Origin: an uncultured Chryseobacterium sp. | Lineage (GTDB): Bacteria > Bacteroidota > Bacteroidia > Flavobacteriales > Weeksellaceae | Reading direction: 5' to 3' | Length of the DNA: 64,000 nt | NCBI GenBank assembly: GCA_913778505.1 | Contig: CAJYWD010000036.1 | Location: 186,001-250,000 of the forward strand | In this document: positions 1 to 8,382 of the stretch, one piece after another | Position numbering within the stretch: the stretch's first letter is position 1 | Layout of the letters: each line of letters opens with the position of its first letter | Notes under the pieces: model-generated | What the model saw: the letters and a program-made list of their open reading frames with translations, nothing else | Databases searched by the model: none | What the model was told of the DNA's origin: nothing | Translations under genes and position numbers: made by a program

Positions 1-2
1 CT

Positions 3-209
3 ATCGAAATCAAAAATAAATTAAGCAAAGATAAAATGAAAATGGTGGTAAATGTTCTCAAAGCATTGGGAATTACTGCGGTTTTTAATAATGAAAACGA
101 TGACACGAAAATGACGAAGAAGGATTTTTCGGATAAGATAGATAAGGCGCGCAAAAGCTCAAAAACAAAAGTCTCAGCTTCTGAGCAGTCCAAGATTTTA
201 GGTTTATGA
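3..209 (+). CDS. Antitoxin of a YoeB-type pair, 3' part
   Basis: This reading frame is open from the window edge and ends with TGA at 207-209. It overlaps the toxin start codon as ATGA, the usual translational coupling of toxin-antitoxin pairs. The visible 68 residues are rich in Lys, Ser and Asp with a stretch resembling the tail of small Bacteroidota antitoxins (KALGITAVF, then a charged KKDFSDKIDKA helix). The N-terminus lies outside the window, so the DNA-binding fold cannot be seen. Identification rests mainly on position next to the toxin. It probably neutralises the toxin and represses the operon; that is inferred from family behaviour. Confidence 0.6.
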   Translation: MEIKNKLSKDKMKMVVNVLKALGITAVFNNENDDTKMTKKDFSDKIDKARKSSKTKVSASEQSKILGL

Positions 210-478
210 GTTGGGACTTAGAGTTCTCAGCGGAATTTCTGAAAGATATTAAGAAACATCAGAAAGCGGGAAACAAAATTTTACTCAAGAAAATAGATTC
301 ATTTCTGACAGAAATCAGAGAAAACCCTGTAAAAGGCCTGGGTAAGCCTGAGCAATTGAAACATTTTGAAGTTCCAATATGGTGCAGGAGAATCAATGAA
401 AAGCATCGCCTGGTCTATGAATTAAAGGAGAATGTCGTTGAGATATTATCTGGCTGGGGACATTATGATGACAAGTGA
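206..478 (+). CDS. yoeB: Txe/YoeB family mRNA interferase toxin
   Basis: A 90-residue RelE-superfamily toxin. The family cleaves mRNA at the ribosomal A site when freed from its antitoxin. The diagnostic YoeB core is present: GKPEQLKH (residues 46-53) with Glu49, the RR pair at 61-62, EKHRLVY at 65-71, and a GHY ending at 85-87. Glu49, one arginine of the pair and His86 correspond to the catalytic Glu, Arg and His of E. coli YoeB. Length fits the family. The ATG overlaps the stop of the preceding antitoxin frame by three bases, so the two form one operon. The toxin looks intact. Confidence 0.9.
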   Translation: MSWDLEFSAEFLKDIKKHQKAGNKILLKKIDSFLTEIRENPVKGLGKPEQLKHFEVPIWCRRINEKHRLVYELKENVVEILSGWGHYDDK

Positions 479-528
479 TATTATTCAAAACAAAAATTAT
501 CCATAACATAAGACTTATAAAATCAAAC

Positions 529-557
529 TTTGAATTATTAATAATTTCGTAAGTTTA
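529..557 (+). promoter_or_regulatory. Predicted promoter of the aldolase gene
   Basis: TTTG at 529-532 is followed after 17 bp by TAAGTTTA at 550-557, a one-base variant of the Bacteroidota -7 consensus TAnnTTTG. It lies about 32 bp upstream of the aldolase ATG in very AT-rich DNA. Prediction from sequence only. Confidence 0.5.
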
Positions 558-589
558 CAGTCCAAAAAAATTTAAAAAATATCATAACA

Positions 590-1657
590 ATGAGCAGAAA
601 ATTTCCGGCAGGAGTTGCCACTGGTTCTTTAGTAACAGAAATATTTGATTATGCCAAGGAGAAGCAGTTTGCGCTTCCGGCAGCCAACGTGATTGGTTCC
701 AGTAACATCAACGCAACTTTGGAAACTGCTGCAAAACTGAATGCACCGGTTATTATCCAGTTTTCAAACGGTGGAGCTGCCTTCAACGCAGGAAAAGGTT
801 TGAATAATGACGGACAGAGAGCTGCGGTTCTTGGTGCTGTTGCAGGTGCAAAACATATCCACACTTTGGCTGAAGCTTATGGAGCAACGGTGATCCTTCA
901 CACAGACCACTGCGCCAAGAAATTGTTACCTTGGATAGATGGACTTCTGGATGCAAGTGAAGAATTTTACAAGCAAAACGGAAAGTCTCTTTACTCTTCT
1001 CACATGTTAGATTTTTCAGAGGAGCCAATTGAAGAAAACCTAGAGGTCTCTGCAAAATACTTCGAGAGAATGAACAAAATGGGAATGACGCTTGAAATCG
1101 AATTGGGCGTTACCGGAGGTGAAGAAGATGGTGTGGATAACTCAGATGTTGACAGCTCAAAATTGTACACGCAGCCGGAGGAAGTAGCTTACGCTTACGA
1201 AATCCTTAAAAAAGTGTCTGACAACTTCACCATTGCAGCAGCTTTCGGAAATGTGCACGGCGTTTACAAACCAGGAAACGTAAAATTGACGCCGAAAATC
1301 CTTGACAATTCTCAGAAATATGTTCAGGAGAAATTCGGAACTGCTGAGAAGCCAATCAATTTCGTATTCCACGGCGGATCTGGTTCTACTCTGGAAGAAA
1401 TCCGTGAGGCTATTGGTTATGGTGTAGTGAAAATGAACATCGATACCGATTTGCAATTCGGTTACACAGAAGGCATCAGAGATTATATGACAGAACAGAT
1501 TGAATATCTGAGACATCAAATCGGGAATCCAACTGGCGCAGACGCTCCGAACAAAAAATTCTATGACCCGAGAGTCTGGGTAAGAAAAGGAGAGGAAACG
1601 TATATCAAGAGATTGACGCAGGCTTTCGAAGACCTGAACAATATCAATACACTTTAA
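590..1657 (+). CDS. fbaA: Class II fructose-bisphosphate aldolase
   Basis: A 355-residue cytosolic enzyme of glycolysis and gluconeogenesis that interconverts fructose 1,6-bisphosphate with dihydroxyacetone phosphate and glyceraldehyde 3-phosphate using a catalytic zinc. The class II signature HTDHCAKK is at residues 104-111, with Asp106 as proton shuttle and His107 as a zinc ligand. Later motifs include NVHGVYKPGN, FVFHGGSGS and the phosphate-binding KMNIDTD. Length matches the FbaA subgroup rather than the shorter tagatose-bisphosphate type. It stands alone, with its own promoter upstream and a 93 bp repeat-rich spacer before accD. Confidence 0.97.
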   Translation: MSRKFPAGVATGSLVTEIFDYAKEKQFALPAANVIGSSNINATLETAAKLNAPVIIQFSNGGAAFNAGKGLNNDGQRAAVLGAVAGAKHIHTLAEAYGATVILHTDHCAKKLLPWIDGLLDASEEFYKQNGKSLYSSHMLDFSEEPIEENLEVSAKYFERMNKMGMTLEIELGVTGGEEDGVDNSDVDSSKLYTQPEEVAYAYEILKKVSDNFTIAAAFGNVHGVYKPGNVKLTPKILDNSQKYVQEKFGTAEKPINFVFHGGSGSTLEEIREAIGYGVVKMNIDTDLQFGYTEGIRDYMTEQIEYLRHQIGNPTGADAPNKKFYDPRVWVRKGEETYIKRLTQAFEDLNNINTL

Positions 1658-1662
1658 TAATT

Positions 1663-1748
1663 GTAAAATGTAAGAAGTACAAAGTAAAATGTAAAATTTG
1701 CATTAGCTTTGTACTTTTTTACTTAATACTTTTTACTTAATACTAAGA
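1663..1748. repeat. AT-rich TGTAAAA/AAGTA spacer phrase with inverted halves
   Basis: The left half reads TTGTAAAATGTAAGAAGTAC and continues with AAGTAAAATGTAAAA. The right half (GTACTTTTTTACTTAATAC, then TTTTTACTTAATAC) is roughly its reverse complement, so the spacer can fold into a long imperfect hairpin. Very similar phrases occur at 60074-60205 and 61558-61640. It might act as a terminator for the aldolase gene. Confidence 0.6.
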
Positions 1749-1750
1749 CA

Positions 1751-2608
1751 ATGGCATTTGATTGGTTTAAAAGGAAAACCCAAAACATTACAACGTCCAC
1801 AGAAGACAAAAAAGATGTTCCGAAAGGGCTTTGGCATCAAACTCCGACAGGAAAAATCATAGAAGCGGAAGAACTGAGAGCTAATAATTTTGTGTCGCCG
1901 GAAGATGGTTTTCACGTGAGAATCGGAAGCAGGGAATATTTTGATATGCTTTTTGATGACAACAAGTTCAAGGAACTGGATGCTGATGTGGAAAGTGTAG
2001 ATATGCTTAAATTCAAGGATACAAAATCTTACACAGACCGTCTGAAGGAAGTAAAATCCAAAACCAAGCTGACCGATTCTATCCGTAATGCAACGGGAAA
2101 AGTAAACGGTGTGGAAATGGTGGTTTCTTGTATGGATTTTGCTTTCATTGGTGGTTCTTTGGGTTCCGTAATGGGAGAAAAAATCCGAAGAGCGATTGAT
2201 TATTGTATCAAACACAAATTGCCGTATATGATTATCTGCCAGTCCGGCGGCGCTAGAATGCAGGAAGCGGCATACTCGCTGATGCAGCTGGCAAAAGTTC
2301 AGGCCAAGTTGGTACAGCTTTCCGACGCAGGTCTGCCTTACATTGCCTACCTGACCGACCCGACTTTCGGTGGAATTACAGCGTCGTTTGCGATGACAGC
2401 CGACTTGATTATCGCAGAGCCAAGCGCTTTGATTGGATTTGCAGGACCAAGAGTTATTCGTGAGACCATTGGAAAAGATTTGCCGGAAGGTTTCCAGACA
2501 TCGGAGTTCTTGCAGGAAAAAGGTTTTGTGGATTTCATCGTAAAAAGAACCGAAATCAAGCAACAGGTTTCCAGAGCGGTCAAGCTTCTGATTCACGAGT
2601 TTCATTAA
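1751..2608 (+). CDS. accD: Acetyl-CoA carboxylase carboxyltransferase subunit beta, no zinc ribbon
   Basis: A 285-residue subunit that works with AccA to transfer carboxyl from biotin carboxyl carrier protein to acetyl-CoA, the first step of fatty-acid synthesis. The crotonase-like core is well conserved: [45 protein letters not shown] and [10 protein letters not shown]. The N-terminal region aligns with E. coli AccD, but all four zinc-ribbon cysteines are replaced. Positions equivalent to C27, C30, C46 and C49 are Thr31, Gly34, Ser49 and Asp52. From memory other Flavobacteriia share this loss, so it is probably a lineage trait rather than damage. The ATG follows an AT-rich spacer. Confidence 0.96.
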   Translation: MAFDWFKRKTQNITTSTEDKKDVPKGLWHQTPTGKIIEAEELRANNFVSPEDGFHVRIGSREYFDMLFDDNKFKELDADVESVDMLKFKDTKSYTDRLKEVKSKTKLTDSIRNATGKVNGVEMVVSCMDFAFIGGSLGSVMGEKIRRAIDYCIKHKLPYMIICQSGGARMQEAAYSLMQLAKVQAKLVQLSDAGLPYIAYLTDPTFGGITASFAMTADLIIAEPSALIGFAGPRVIRETIGKDLPEGFQTSEFLQEKGFVDFIVKRTEIKQQVSRAVKLLIHEFH

Positions 2609-2629
2609 TTGAATTAAACTTAAATACAT

Positions 2630-2657
2630 ACTCTCTCAACTCTGAGAGAGTTTTTTT
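2630..2657 (+). terminator. Intrinsic terminator after accD
   Basis: ACTCTCTC and GAGAGAGT form an 8 bp stem around a 6 nt loop (2630-2651), followed by a run of seven T that ends exactly where the next ATG begins at 2658. Confidence 0.85.
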
Positions 2658-3167
2658 ATGAGATTTATAGGCATATTTTTCCGAGCATTAAAGTCATTGA
2701 CGTTCAAGAAATTATTCAAAGTTTTTTCGATTGGGTTGATGCATCCTTTGTTTGCATTCTTATATACTTACGCCAGTTTTAAAGCCTTTGTCAAAGCCAA
2801 AGAACTGTATCCGAAAACCAATTCCAATAACGGAAAAGGCAATGCCTTCCGGCATTCGTACTGGTGTTGTTTGATAATGATGTATTTCTGCAAGGTCTCT
2901 TCGCCGGAAAAATCCCTGCAATGGTGCAAAAAATTGACGAATATGCACGAGGAATTATTCCCCAACAAACCTTTGGAAACCAAAATGGACCTTCACAATA
3001 ATAAGGTCGGAATGGATTACTTTATGACCCTTGTTCCTGGCGTTCACCGTCAGTTTTTTGAAAGCGGTTTCTTTATTGAGGAATTGAAGAAAAGGACGGA
3101 AAATGCCGTGATGATAAAGTCAGTGGACGATGAGGTGGACAGTGCGAAACTGGTTTATATGGAATAG
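2658..3167 (+). CDS. Small DUF6973-like protein of unknown function
   Basis: A 169-residue protein I recognise only loosely. The stretch GNAFRHSYWCCL (near residues 61-72) resembles the conserved (A/N)AFRHAYW core of the DUF6973 family, and LHNNKVGMDY near residue 114 provides further conserved polar residues. The N-terminal 50 residues are hydrophobic and basic with one or two possible membrane segments. The ATG directly abuts the T-tract of the accD terminator, leaving no room for a leader. Expression may depend on read-through or a promoter inside accD, or the true start may be Met28. Function unknown. Confidence 0.65.
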   Translation: MRFIGIFFRALKSLTFKKLFKVFSIGLMHPLFAFLYTYASFKAFVKAKELYPKTNSNNGKGNAFRHSYWCCLIMMYFCKVSSPEKSLQWCKKLTNMHEELFPNKPLETKMDLHNNKVGMDYFMTLVPGVHRQFFESGFFIEELKKRTENAVMIKSVDDEVDSAKLVYME

Positions 3168-3235
3168 TATTTTTTTGCGCTTTTCGGTATTTCGATGAGC
3201 ATTTTTCTTACATTTACTAAAATTAATTTCCAAAA

Positions 3236-4636
3236 ATGGTTCTAAGCAGGATTTGGTCCGCCTTCATCATCATTGCAATTGCGGTTGCATCGATTAAATA
3301 TTTCAGTTCTGATAATTACAGTCAGATTTTCAACGATATGGTGGTGGGGAAAGGCGGCGACACGATTCAGATTTCTCAAAAACCATTGGCTCAGATGTCG
3401 AGCGAGATTCAGAAATCATTATTATCAAACCCAGATTTCGAAGACAGTCACATCCATTACAAAATGGATTCTCTTCAGAATGTCAGAACTTACCGAGTTG
3501 CAGAAACCGACGGTGTGATTGGAACCAGCGAAACAGCAGTCAATATCTGTCTGAAGTTAATTGGAATTATGGCTTTGTTTATGGGCTTTATGAGCATTGC
3601 CGAAAAAGCAGGCGGCATCAATTTCCTCAGCCGGTTGATTCAGCCATTTTTCTCAAAACTATTTCCTGAGATTCCGAAAAATCATCCGTCATTCGGGCAT
3701 ATGATGCTGAATTTCAGTGCCAATCTTCTCGGTCTTGATAATGCAGCGACGCCATTCGGACTCAAAGCAATGGAAAGTCTCCAAACATTGAATCCTGATA
3801 AAGACAAAGCGAGCAACGCACAGATTATGTTTCTCTGTCTGCACGCAAGCGGATTGACATTGATTCCTGTTTCCATTATTGCGATTCGTTCATCAATGGG
3901 TTCTGAAACGCCGACAGATATTTTCCTGCCTTGTATGATTGCGACTTTTTGTGCTACAATGGCGGCGATGATAATTGTTTCTATCAGACAAAAAATCAAT
4001 CTTTTTCAGCCGATTGTTTTAGCCTACGTTGGCGGGATTTCTGCAATTATTGCTTTGTTGGTTTTGTATCTCGTTCAACTGAATAAAGAAGAATTGGACT
4101 CTTTCAGCAAAGTGATGAGCAACGGCATTATCCTGTTGATTTTCTTCGCAATTGTTCTCGGTGCAGTTTACAAAAAAATCAACATTTTTGATGCGTTTAT
4201 TGATGGCGCAAAAGAAGGCTTCACGGTTTGTGTGAAGATTATTCCTTACTTAGTGGGGATGTTGATTGCTATTTCATTACTGAGAACAAGCGGTGTTTTT
4301 GACGTCATTATTGACGGAATGAAATGGATTGCAAGTGCATCACATCTCGATACAAGATTCGTGGACGGATTACCAACCGCTTTGATAAAACCATTATCAG
4401 GCTCCGGAGCGCGAGGAATGATGGTGGACACTATGAAGACTTTCGGGGCAGACAGTTTTCCGGGGAAATTATCTGCGATTCTTCAAGGAAGTTCTGATAC
4501 CACTTTCTATGTCATAGCCGTTTATTTTGGTTCAGTCGGAATAAAAAATACGAGATATACCGTTGGCTCAATGTTGTTGGCAGATTTGGTCGGCGTGATT
4601 ACGGCGATTGTTTTGGCATATTTGTTTTTTGGGTAA
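3236..4636 (+). CDS. Nucleoside-recognition (Gate) domain membrane protein, fused SpmA/SpmB type
   Basis: A 466-residue polytopic inner-membrane protein with two Gate/nucleoside-recognition regions, equivalent to the spore-maturation proteins SpmA and SpmB joined in one chain. The first part contains GLDNAATPFGLKAM and the HASGLTLIPVS segment typical of SpmA. The second contains KEGFTVCVKIIPYLVGML and KPLSGSGARGMM typical of SpmB. About ten hydrophobic helices are visible, and residues 25-85 form a polar loop. The family is found in non-sporulating Bacteroidota, where the substrate is unknown. It lies alone between the small upstream ORF and the frameshifted gene. Confidence 0.85.
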   Translation: MVLSRIWSAFIIIAIAVASIKYFSSDNYSQIFNDMVVGKGGDTIQISQKPLAQMSSEIQKSLLSNPDFEDSHIHYKMDSLQNVRTYRVAETDGVIGTSETAVNICLKLIGIMALFMGFMSIAEKAGGINFLSRLIQPFFSKLFPEIPKNHPSFGHMMLNFSANLLGLDNAATPFGLKAMESLQTLNPDKDKASNAQIMFLCLHASGLTLIPVSIIAIRSSMGSETPTDIFLPCMIATFCATMAAMIIVSIRQKINLFQPIVLAYVGGISAIIALLVLYLVQLNKEELDSFSKVMSNGIILLIFFAIVLGAVYKKINIFDAFIDGAKEGFTVCVKIIPYLVGMLIAISLLRTSGVFDVIIDGMKWIASASHLDTRFVDGLPTALIKPLSGSGARGMMVDTMKTFGADSFPGKLSAILQGSSDTTFYVIAVYFGSVGIKNTRYTVGSMLLADLVGVITAIVLAYLFFG

Positions 4637-4731
4637 GCGAGTTGCAAGATTCAAGTTGCAAGATGTGAGATTCTATGTTTGGTTTATTGCTCATTATTAT
4701 TGTATGAGTTACTTTTAATAAAAAAAACCAA

Positions 4732-5096
4732 ATGAGCTATTTGAAATTAGATATTTATACCATTTCTTTTGAACTATTTATAACGACACATCGATTGATA
4801 TTTAAACTTCCAAAACAGGAGCTGTACGAGTGGGAAGCCAAATCAGGAGAGCCGCCGACTCAGTTAATTCAAATATTGTAGAAGGCTATGGAAGAAGAAA
4901 ATACAAAGCAGATTATTTGAGATTTTTGACAATGTCGCACGGAAGTTGTGATGAGACAACCAATCATCTAAGAAAAGTAATAATTTTGTACCCTGAATTT
5001 TCATCTGAATTCAATGAAATCCTGGAAAAGTATTTATTGCTGGGAGGAAAAATTCACAATTTTATAGAGTATGTCAAGAATAATTGGCGCACGTAA
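4732..5096 (+). pseudogene. Four-helix-bundle (23S rRNA intervening-sequence type) protein, frameshifted
   Basis: The family normally reads MSYLKLDIY... through [27 protein letters not shown]. Here the first part (MSYLKLDIYTISFELF to ELYE) is in the frame starting at ATG 4732. The rest ([15 protein letters not shown] to the stop at 5096) is one frame over, joining near 4830. Removal of one base, where GAG TTG GGA would be expected and GAGTGGGA is found, explains the break. A GTG at 4830 could start an 88-residue fragment, but that would lack the first helix. Either a real one-base deletion or a sequencing error. These small proteins have no firmly established function. Confidence 0.8.
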
Positions 5097-5128
5097 AAAC
5101 CTGCAACACGCACCTTGTACCTAACAAT

Positions 5129-5521
5129 ATGATTCAAGATAAAGATTTTACAATTAGATTAATAAGACAATTAACACAAGCTTTAGAGAAATTGTTGCTT
5201 GGAAAACCCGAAGAAAGTCTGATGCAGAAAGAATTGGATTTTGATTCTTTGATGAAGGATATTTTTAAAATTAACTTTGATGATATTGCTTCAAAGTCCA
5301 AAAAAGAGATTATAGAAATCGTAAAAGAAAGAGAACCTAAAGACCACGCAGATTATTACGAGATGCTGGGCAATGTATTTATGTTCCATTATCGATTAGA
5401 AAGCAAGAATGATTTTGCCGATAAAGCCAGAACCTTTTATGAGCTTTATCTTCAGACCAGCGGGATTTTCGCATTGCCAATTATTAACAGAATTAATGAG
5501 CTGAAATCCGTATTAAGCTAA
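5129..5521 (+). CDS. Hypothetical protein, helical, DUF6483-like
   Basis: Starting at the ATG at 5129 gives 130 residues. A longer reading frame exists from 5084, but its extra 15 residues (HVKTCNTHLVPNN) look like translated spacer. The sequence begins IQDKDFTIRLIRQLTQALEKLLLGKP, a pattern seen in small helical proteins of the DUF6483 kind, and ends in TPR-like helices (DFADKARTFYELYLQTSG). No catalytic motif or signal peptide is visible. It follows the frameshifted gene and precedes a separately promoted hydrolase. Function unknown. Confidence 0.7.
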   Translation: MIQDKDFTIRLIRQLTQALEKLLLGKPEESLMQKELDFDSLMKDIFKINFDDIASKSKKEIIEIVKEREPKDHADYYEMLGNVFMFHYRLESKNDFADKARTFYELYLQTSGIFALPIINRINELKSVLS

Positions 5522-5571
5522 ATTAAACTAATGTATTGGAAAGCTTGGCACAAAAATTAATCTTTTATTTG

Positions 5572-5579
5572 TAATTTTG
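5572..5579 (+). promoter_or_regulatory. Predicted -7 element of the hydrolase gene
   Basis: TAATTTTG matches the Bacteroidota TAnnTTTG consensus 21 bp before the ATG at 5601. A TTG at 5545-5547 could serve as the -33 element, although the 24 bp spacing is long. Confidence 0.55.
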
Positions 5580-5600
5580 GCGGGCTATCGATAGAGCACT

Positions 5601-6362
5601 ATGATTTTTAAAACTAAGAAAGACAAGAAGTACACTTACCTGGAAGCGGGAGAAGGCCATCCGATGGTGCTTTTGCACGGTCTTATGGGCGGCCTGAGCA
5701 ACTTTGATAAGATGATCGATTTTTTTTCGGACAAAGGTTATCAGGTTTTTGTACCCCAATTGCCAATATATGATTTGCCGATTCTTAATACCAATCTCAC
5801 ATCTATTTCAAAATTTGTTGCTAAGTTCATTACAGACGTCATCGGAAAGCCGGTAACGATTGTAGGAAATTCTATGGGCGGACACATCGGATTGATTTTG
5901 GTCACTTCTCGTCCGGAATTGGTGAGAAATCTCGTATTGACAGGAAGTTCTGGTCTTTACGAAAGAACCTTTGGCGACAGTTTCCCAAGAAAAAGCGACA
6001 AAGAGTACATCAAGAAAAAAACCCAGGACGTTTTCTATGACCCGATTGTAGCTACTGATGAACTGGTAGATGAAGTTTTTGCAGTGGTGAATGACCGGAT
6101 GAAAGGTATCAAAACCGTGATGCTGGCAAGAAGCGCCATCAAGCACAATATGCTGAATGACCTTCCGAAAATCACATGTCCAACCTGCATTATCTGGGGA
6201 AAACAGGATAATGTGACGCCGCCGGAAGTAGCGGAAGATATGCACAAGCTCATTCCTAATTCCGAACTGCACTGGATAGACCAATGCGGGCACGCAGCAA
6301 TGATGGAAAAGCCGGAAGAATTTAATCAGATTCTATACGACTGGATGAAGCGGGTAATGTAA
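5601..6362 (+). CDS. Alpha/beta-fold hydrolase
   Basis: A 253-residue cytosolic alpha/beta hydrolase with an apparently complete catalytic triad. The nucleophile elbow is GNSMGG with Ser91, the acid is Asp203 in GKQDNVTP, and the base is His231 in CGHAAMMEKP. The oxyanion loop HGLMGG is at residues 26-31. The sequence is closest in style to the MhpC/ester-hydrolase group, but substrate cannot be read from it. It has its own promoter and precedes engB by about 90 bp, a pairing plausible for co-transcription but not proven. Confidence 0.88.
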   Translation: MIFKTKKDKKYTYLEAGEGHPMVLLHGLMGGLSNFDKMIDFFSDKGYQVFVPQLPIYDLPILNTNLTSISKFVAKFITDVIGKPVTIVGNSMGGHIGLILVTSRPELVRNLVLTGSSGLYERTFGDSFPRKSDKEYIKKKTQDVFYDPIVATDELVDEVFAVVNDRMKGIKTVMLARSAIKHNMLNDLPKITCPTCIIWGKQDNVTPPEVAEDMHKLIPNSELHWIDQCGHAAMMEKPEEFNQILYDWMKRVM

Positions 6363-6451
6363 AATCCTTGTAATAACAAAATATCAAACCATTAAGAAAT
6401 CGATTTCTAGAAATATAAATTGAATTCTTAATGGTTTTAAATTATAAAATT

Positions 6452-7075
6452 ATGCAAATTAAAACTGCAGAATTCGTAAAAAGCAGCCAGAAGTGGCAGG
6501 AATGTCCGGAGCCGGTAATGCCGGAGTATGCTTTCATCGGACGTTCCAACGTTGGCAAATCTTCTTTGATTAACGCAATGATGGGAAGAAAAGACCTCGC
6601 CAAAACGTCCGGAACGCCAGGAAAAACGCAATTGATCAATCACTTCTTAGTCAATGAAAACTGGTATCTCACCGACTTGCCGGGCTACGGTTACGCCAAA
6701 GTTTCCAAGAGCCTGAGGAAAGATTTTGAAAAACTGATTACCAATTATATCCTAAACAGAAAAAATCTGGTTAACCTCTTTGTCCTTATCGATATCCGCC
6801 ACACCCCGCAAAAAATTGACATCGAATTCATAGAATGGTGTGGCGAGAATAGCATTCCGTTTTCCATTGTTTTTACCAAGCTGGACAAAATGAAACCCAA
6901 TGCTGCCAAAGATAATGTTGGAAAATATAAAGAAGAACTTCTGAAAACCTGGGACGGTCTTCCGGAAATCTACGTGACTTCTGCCGAAAAAAGGGAAGGC
7001 ACCGCAGAAATCCTGGGCTTCATTGGCAAGACCAATGATTTTCTTACTAAAAATAAAGTAGATTTCAATGGATAG
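6452..7075 (+). CDS. engB: Ribosome biogenesis GTPase YsxC/EngB
   Basis: A 207-residue GTPase needed for assembly of the large ribosomal subunit. G1 is GRSNVGKSS (30-38), the G2 region is TSGTPGKT (52-59), G3 is DLPG (75-78), G4 is TKLD (142-145) and G5 is TSAEK. I place the start at the ATG at 6452 (MQIKTAEFV), since homologues begin there. An upstream in-frame start at 6431 would add seven unlikely residues. The stop overlaps the next gene by 8 bp, implying coupled translation. Confidence 0.95.
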   Translation: MQIKTAEFVKSSQKWQECPEPVMPEYAFIGRSNVGKSSLINAMMGRKDLAKTSGTPGKTQLINHFLVNENWYLTDLPGYGYAKVSKSLRKDFEKLITNYILNRKNLVNLFVLIDIRHTPQKIDIEFIEWCGENSIPFSIVFTKLDKMKPNAAKDNVGKYKEELLKTWDGLPEIYVTSAEKREGTAEILGFIGKTNDFLTKNKVDFNG

Positions 7076-7517
7076 TCTGGTTTGGAAAATCAAAACGTTT
7101 GATGAGATCGGTACGGCTGAGCTGTATGCCATCATCAAAGCCAGGATTGACGTGTTCGTGGTGGAGCAGGACTGTCCTTATCCGGATTTGGATAACTATG
7201 ACCAGGCAGCGTTACACCTGTGGGCCGAGAAAGATGGCGAAGTTCTTTCCTATTGCAGGATTTTTGACAGAGGGGTAAAATATCCGGAAACATCCATTGG
7301 AAGAGTCATTACCACAGAAAAAGGACGCGGCACAGGACTTGGCAAGCAATTGATCCGATATGCTTTGGAGATCATCGAAAATCGACTGAGAACTGCGGAA
7401 GTAAGGATCTCTGCGCAGGATTATTTGTTGAGATTTTATTCCGGTTTTGGATTTCAGGATACCGGCAAAAAATATTTGGAAGATAATATTCCGCACACGG
7501 AAATGTACAGAAATTAA
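7068..7517 (+). CDS. GNAT N-acetyltransferase, ElaA family
   Basis: A 149-residue acetyl-CoA-dependent acetyltransferase. The ElaA-type N-terminus is present (ELYAIIKARIDVFVVEQDCPYPDLD). The acetyl-CoA loop is IGRVITTEKGRGTGLGKQLI near residues 76-97, with the R-G-x-G-L-G pattern. The C-terminal RFYSGFGFQDTGK strand-helix is typical of the family. Substrate unknown. The start overlaps engB by 8 bp. Confidence 0.9.
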   Translation: MDSLVWKIKTFDEIGTAELYAIIKARIDVFVVEQDCPYPDLDNYDQAALHLWAEKDGEVLSYCRIFDRGVKYPETSIGRVITTEKGRGTGLGKQLIRYALEIIENRLRTAEVRISAQDYLLRFYSGFGFQDTGKKYLEDNIPHTEMYRN

Positions 7518-7550
7518 AAGGAGCCCAAAGTGAAACTCAGGACTCCTTTT
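7516..7550 (+). terminator. Stem-loop after the acetyltransferase gene
   Basis: AAAAGGAG at 7516-7523 pairs with CTCCTTTT at 7543-7550 across a 19 nt loop, overlapping the stop codon. The next gene is convergent. It probably terminates the engB operon. About 140 bp of unremarkable DNA follow. Confidence 0.65.
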
Positions 7551-7689
7551 AAGAAAGCTGTGTATATTCTCGATTTGTGTTTTTACGGTTACTAATCTGT
7601 GACAAAGATAGTTGTCAAGCATCAATATTCCTTACGGGAAAACCGTAAAAACCCTTCATGCTACATTTATTAACCCGGGTTCAGTAATT

Positions 7690-8361
7690 TCAGATGATCC
7701 CGATGTCCCTTCCGGCAGCGATCAGTTCTTCTGTATTTCCCACAGACAACACTATTTTCATCGCATTAATACGCTTTTCCACACTGCTGAGGCTGTTCGG
7801 ATAGATACCCTTTTCCTGCAGTTTTTTTGGAATATTTTTCTGCAGAATGCCTTCACCTAGAAATTGAAGTATCGTCATATCGTAATTGGTAAATTCCAGG
7901 GTGTTCATGCTTTTGGGCGGAAGTTTCAGATCGTGGGAGAGATAGGTCTCGCCCAAATACACCTTTTCGAGAGCTTTTCTGAGTTCATGGCTGTCCAGTC
8001 TTGCCTTTCGGACATACGCATCAATTTGCAGATTGCTGAATAAGAGATCGATGACACCAAGCCGGTGTTCCGCCGAGAATACGATGACTTTGAGCTCCGG
8101 ATACAGGTCGCAGCAATTTTTGATAAGCTCTCTGCCATCGGAGATGCGCTGGGGTGTGCCGTCATCCTCAAAAGACAGATCTGTGATCAGAAGTTCATAT
8201 GGTTTATTGTTTTCTAAAGAAATCTGAAGTGCCGCAAAAGCATCATCACAATAATAAAAACCGTCGTAATCCGGGATCTCAAGCTCCTGTATAACTTTCT
8301 GTACGGAAAAATTACTGCTTTCATGGTCCTCTGCTACCAATACCTTTTTGAACATAGCCAT
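7690..8361 (-). CDS. LuxR/NarL-like response regulator
   Basis: A 223-residue regulator. The receiver domain spans about residues 5-130, with acidic Glu11-Asp12, the phosphoacceptor Asp61 in LLITDLSF, and the conserved lysine in YVRKAR. An insertion FEDDGTPQRISDG follows the phosphoacceptor. The C-terminal region (about 155-215) has a LuxR-like helix-turn-helix (TNYDMTILQFLGEGILQKNI), with degenerate spacing compared with canonical NarL. It lies 21 bp downstream of the kinase gene on the same strand, so the pair forms a two-component operon. Target genes are unknown. Confidence 0.9.
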   Translation of the reverse strand: MAMFKKVLVAEDHESSNFSVQKVIQELEIPDYDGFYYCDDAFAALQISLENNKPYELLITDLSFEDDGTPQRISDGRELIKNCCDLYPELKVIVFSAEHRLGVIDLLFSNLQIDAYVRKARLDSHELRKALEKVYLGETYLSHDLKLPPKSMNTLEFTNYDMTILQFLGEGILQKNIPKKLQEKGIYPNSLSSVEKRINAMKIVLSVGNTEELIAAGRDIGII

Positions 8362-8382
8362 TAATTGAGATCCTAATTTACA

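Noticed and set aside
1733-2629. A 298-codon minus-strand ORF opposite accD
   Set aside because: It is the antisense shadow of accD: its length follows from the codon use of the real gene, and its residues (many H, C, F, R) are unlike real proteins.
4637-4731. Repeated GTTGCAAGAT phrases after the Gate-domain gene, considered as attachment site
   Set aside because: Only a short imperfect direct repeat (AGTTGCAAGAT twice); no integrase or mobile gene nearby.
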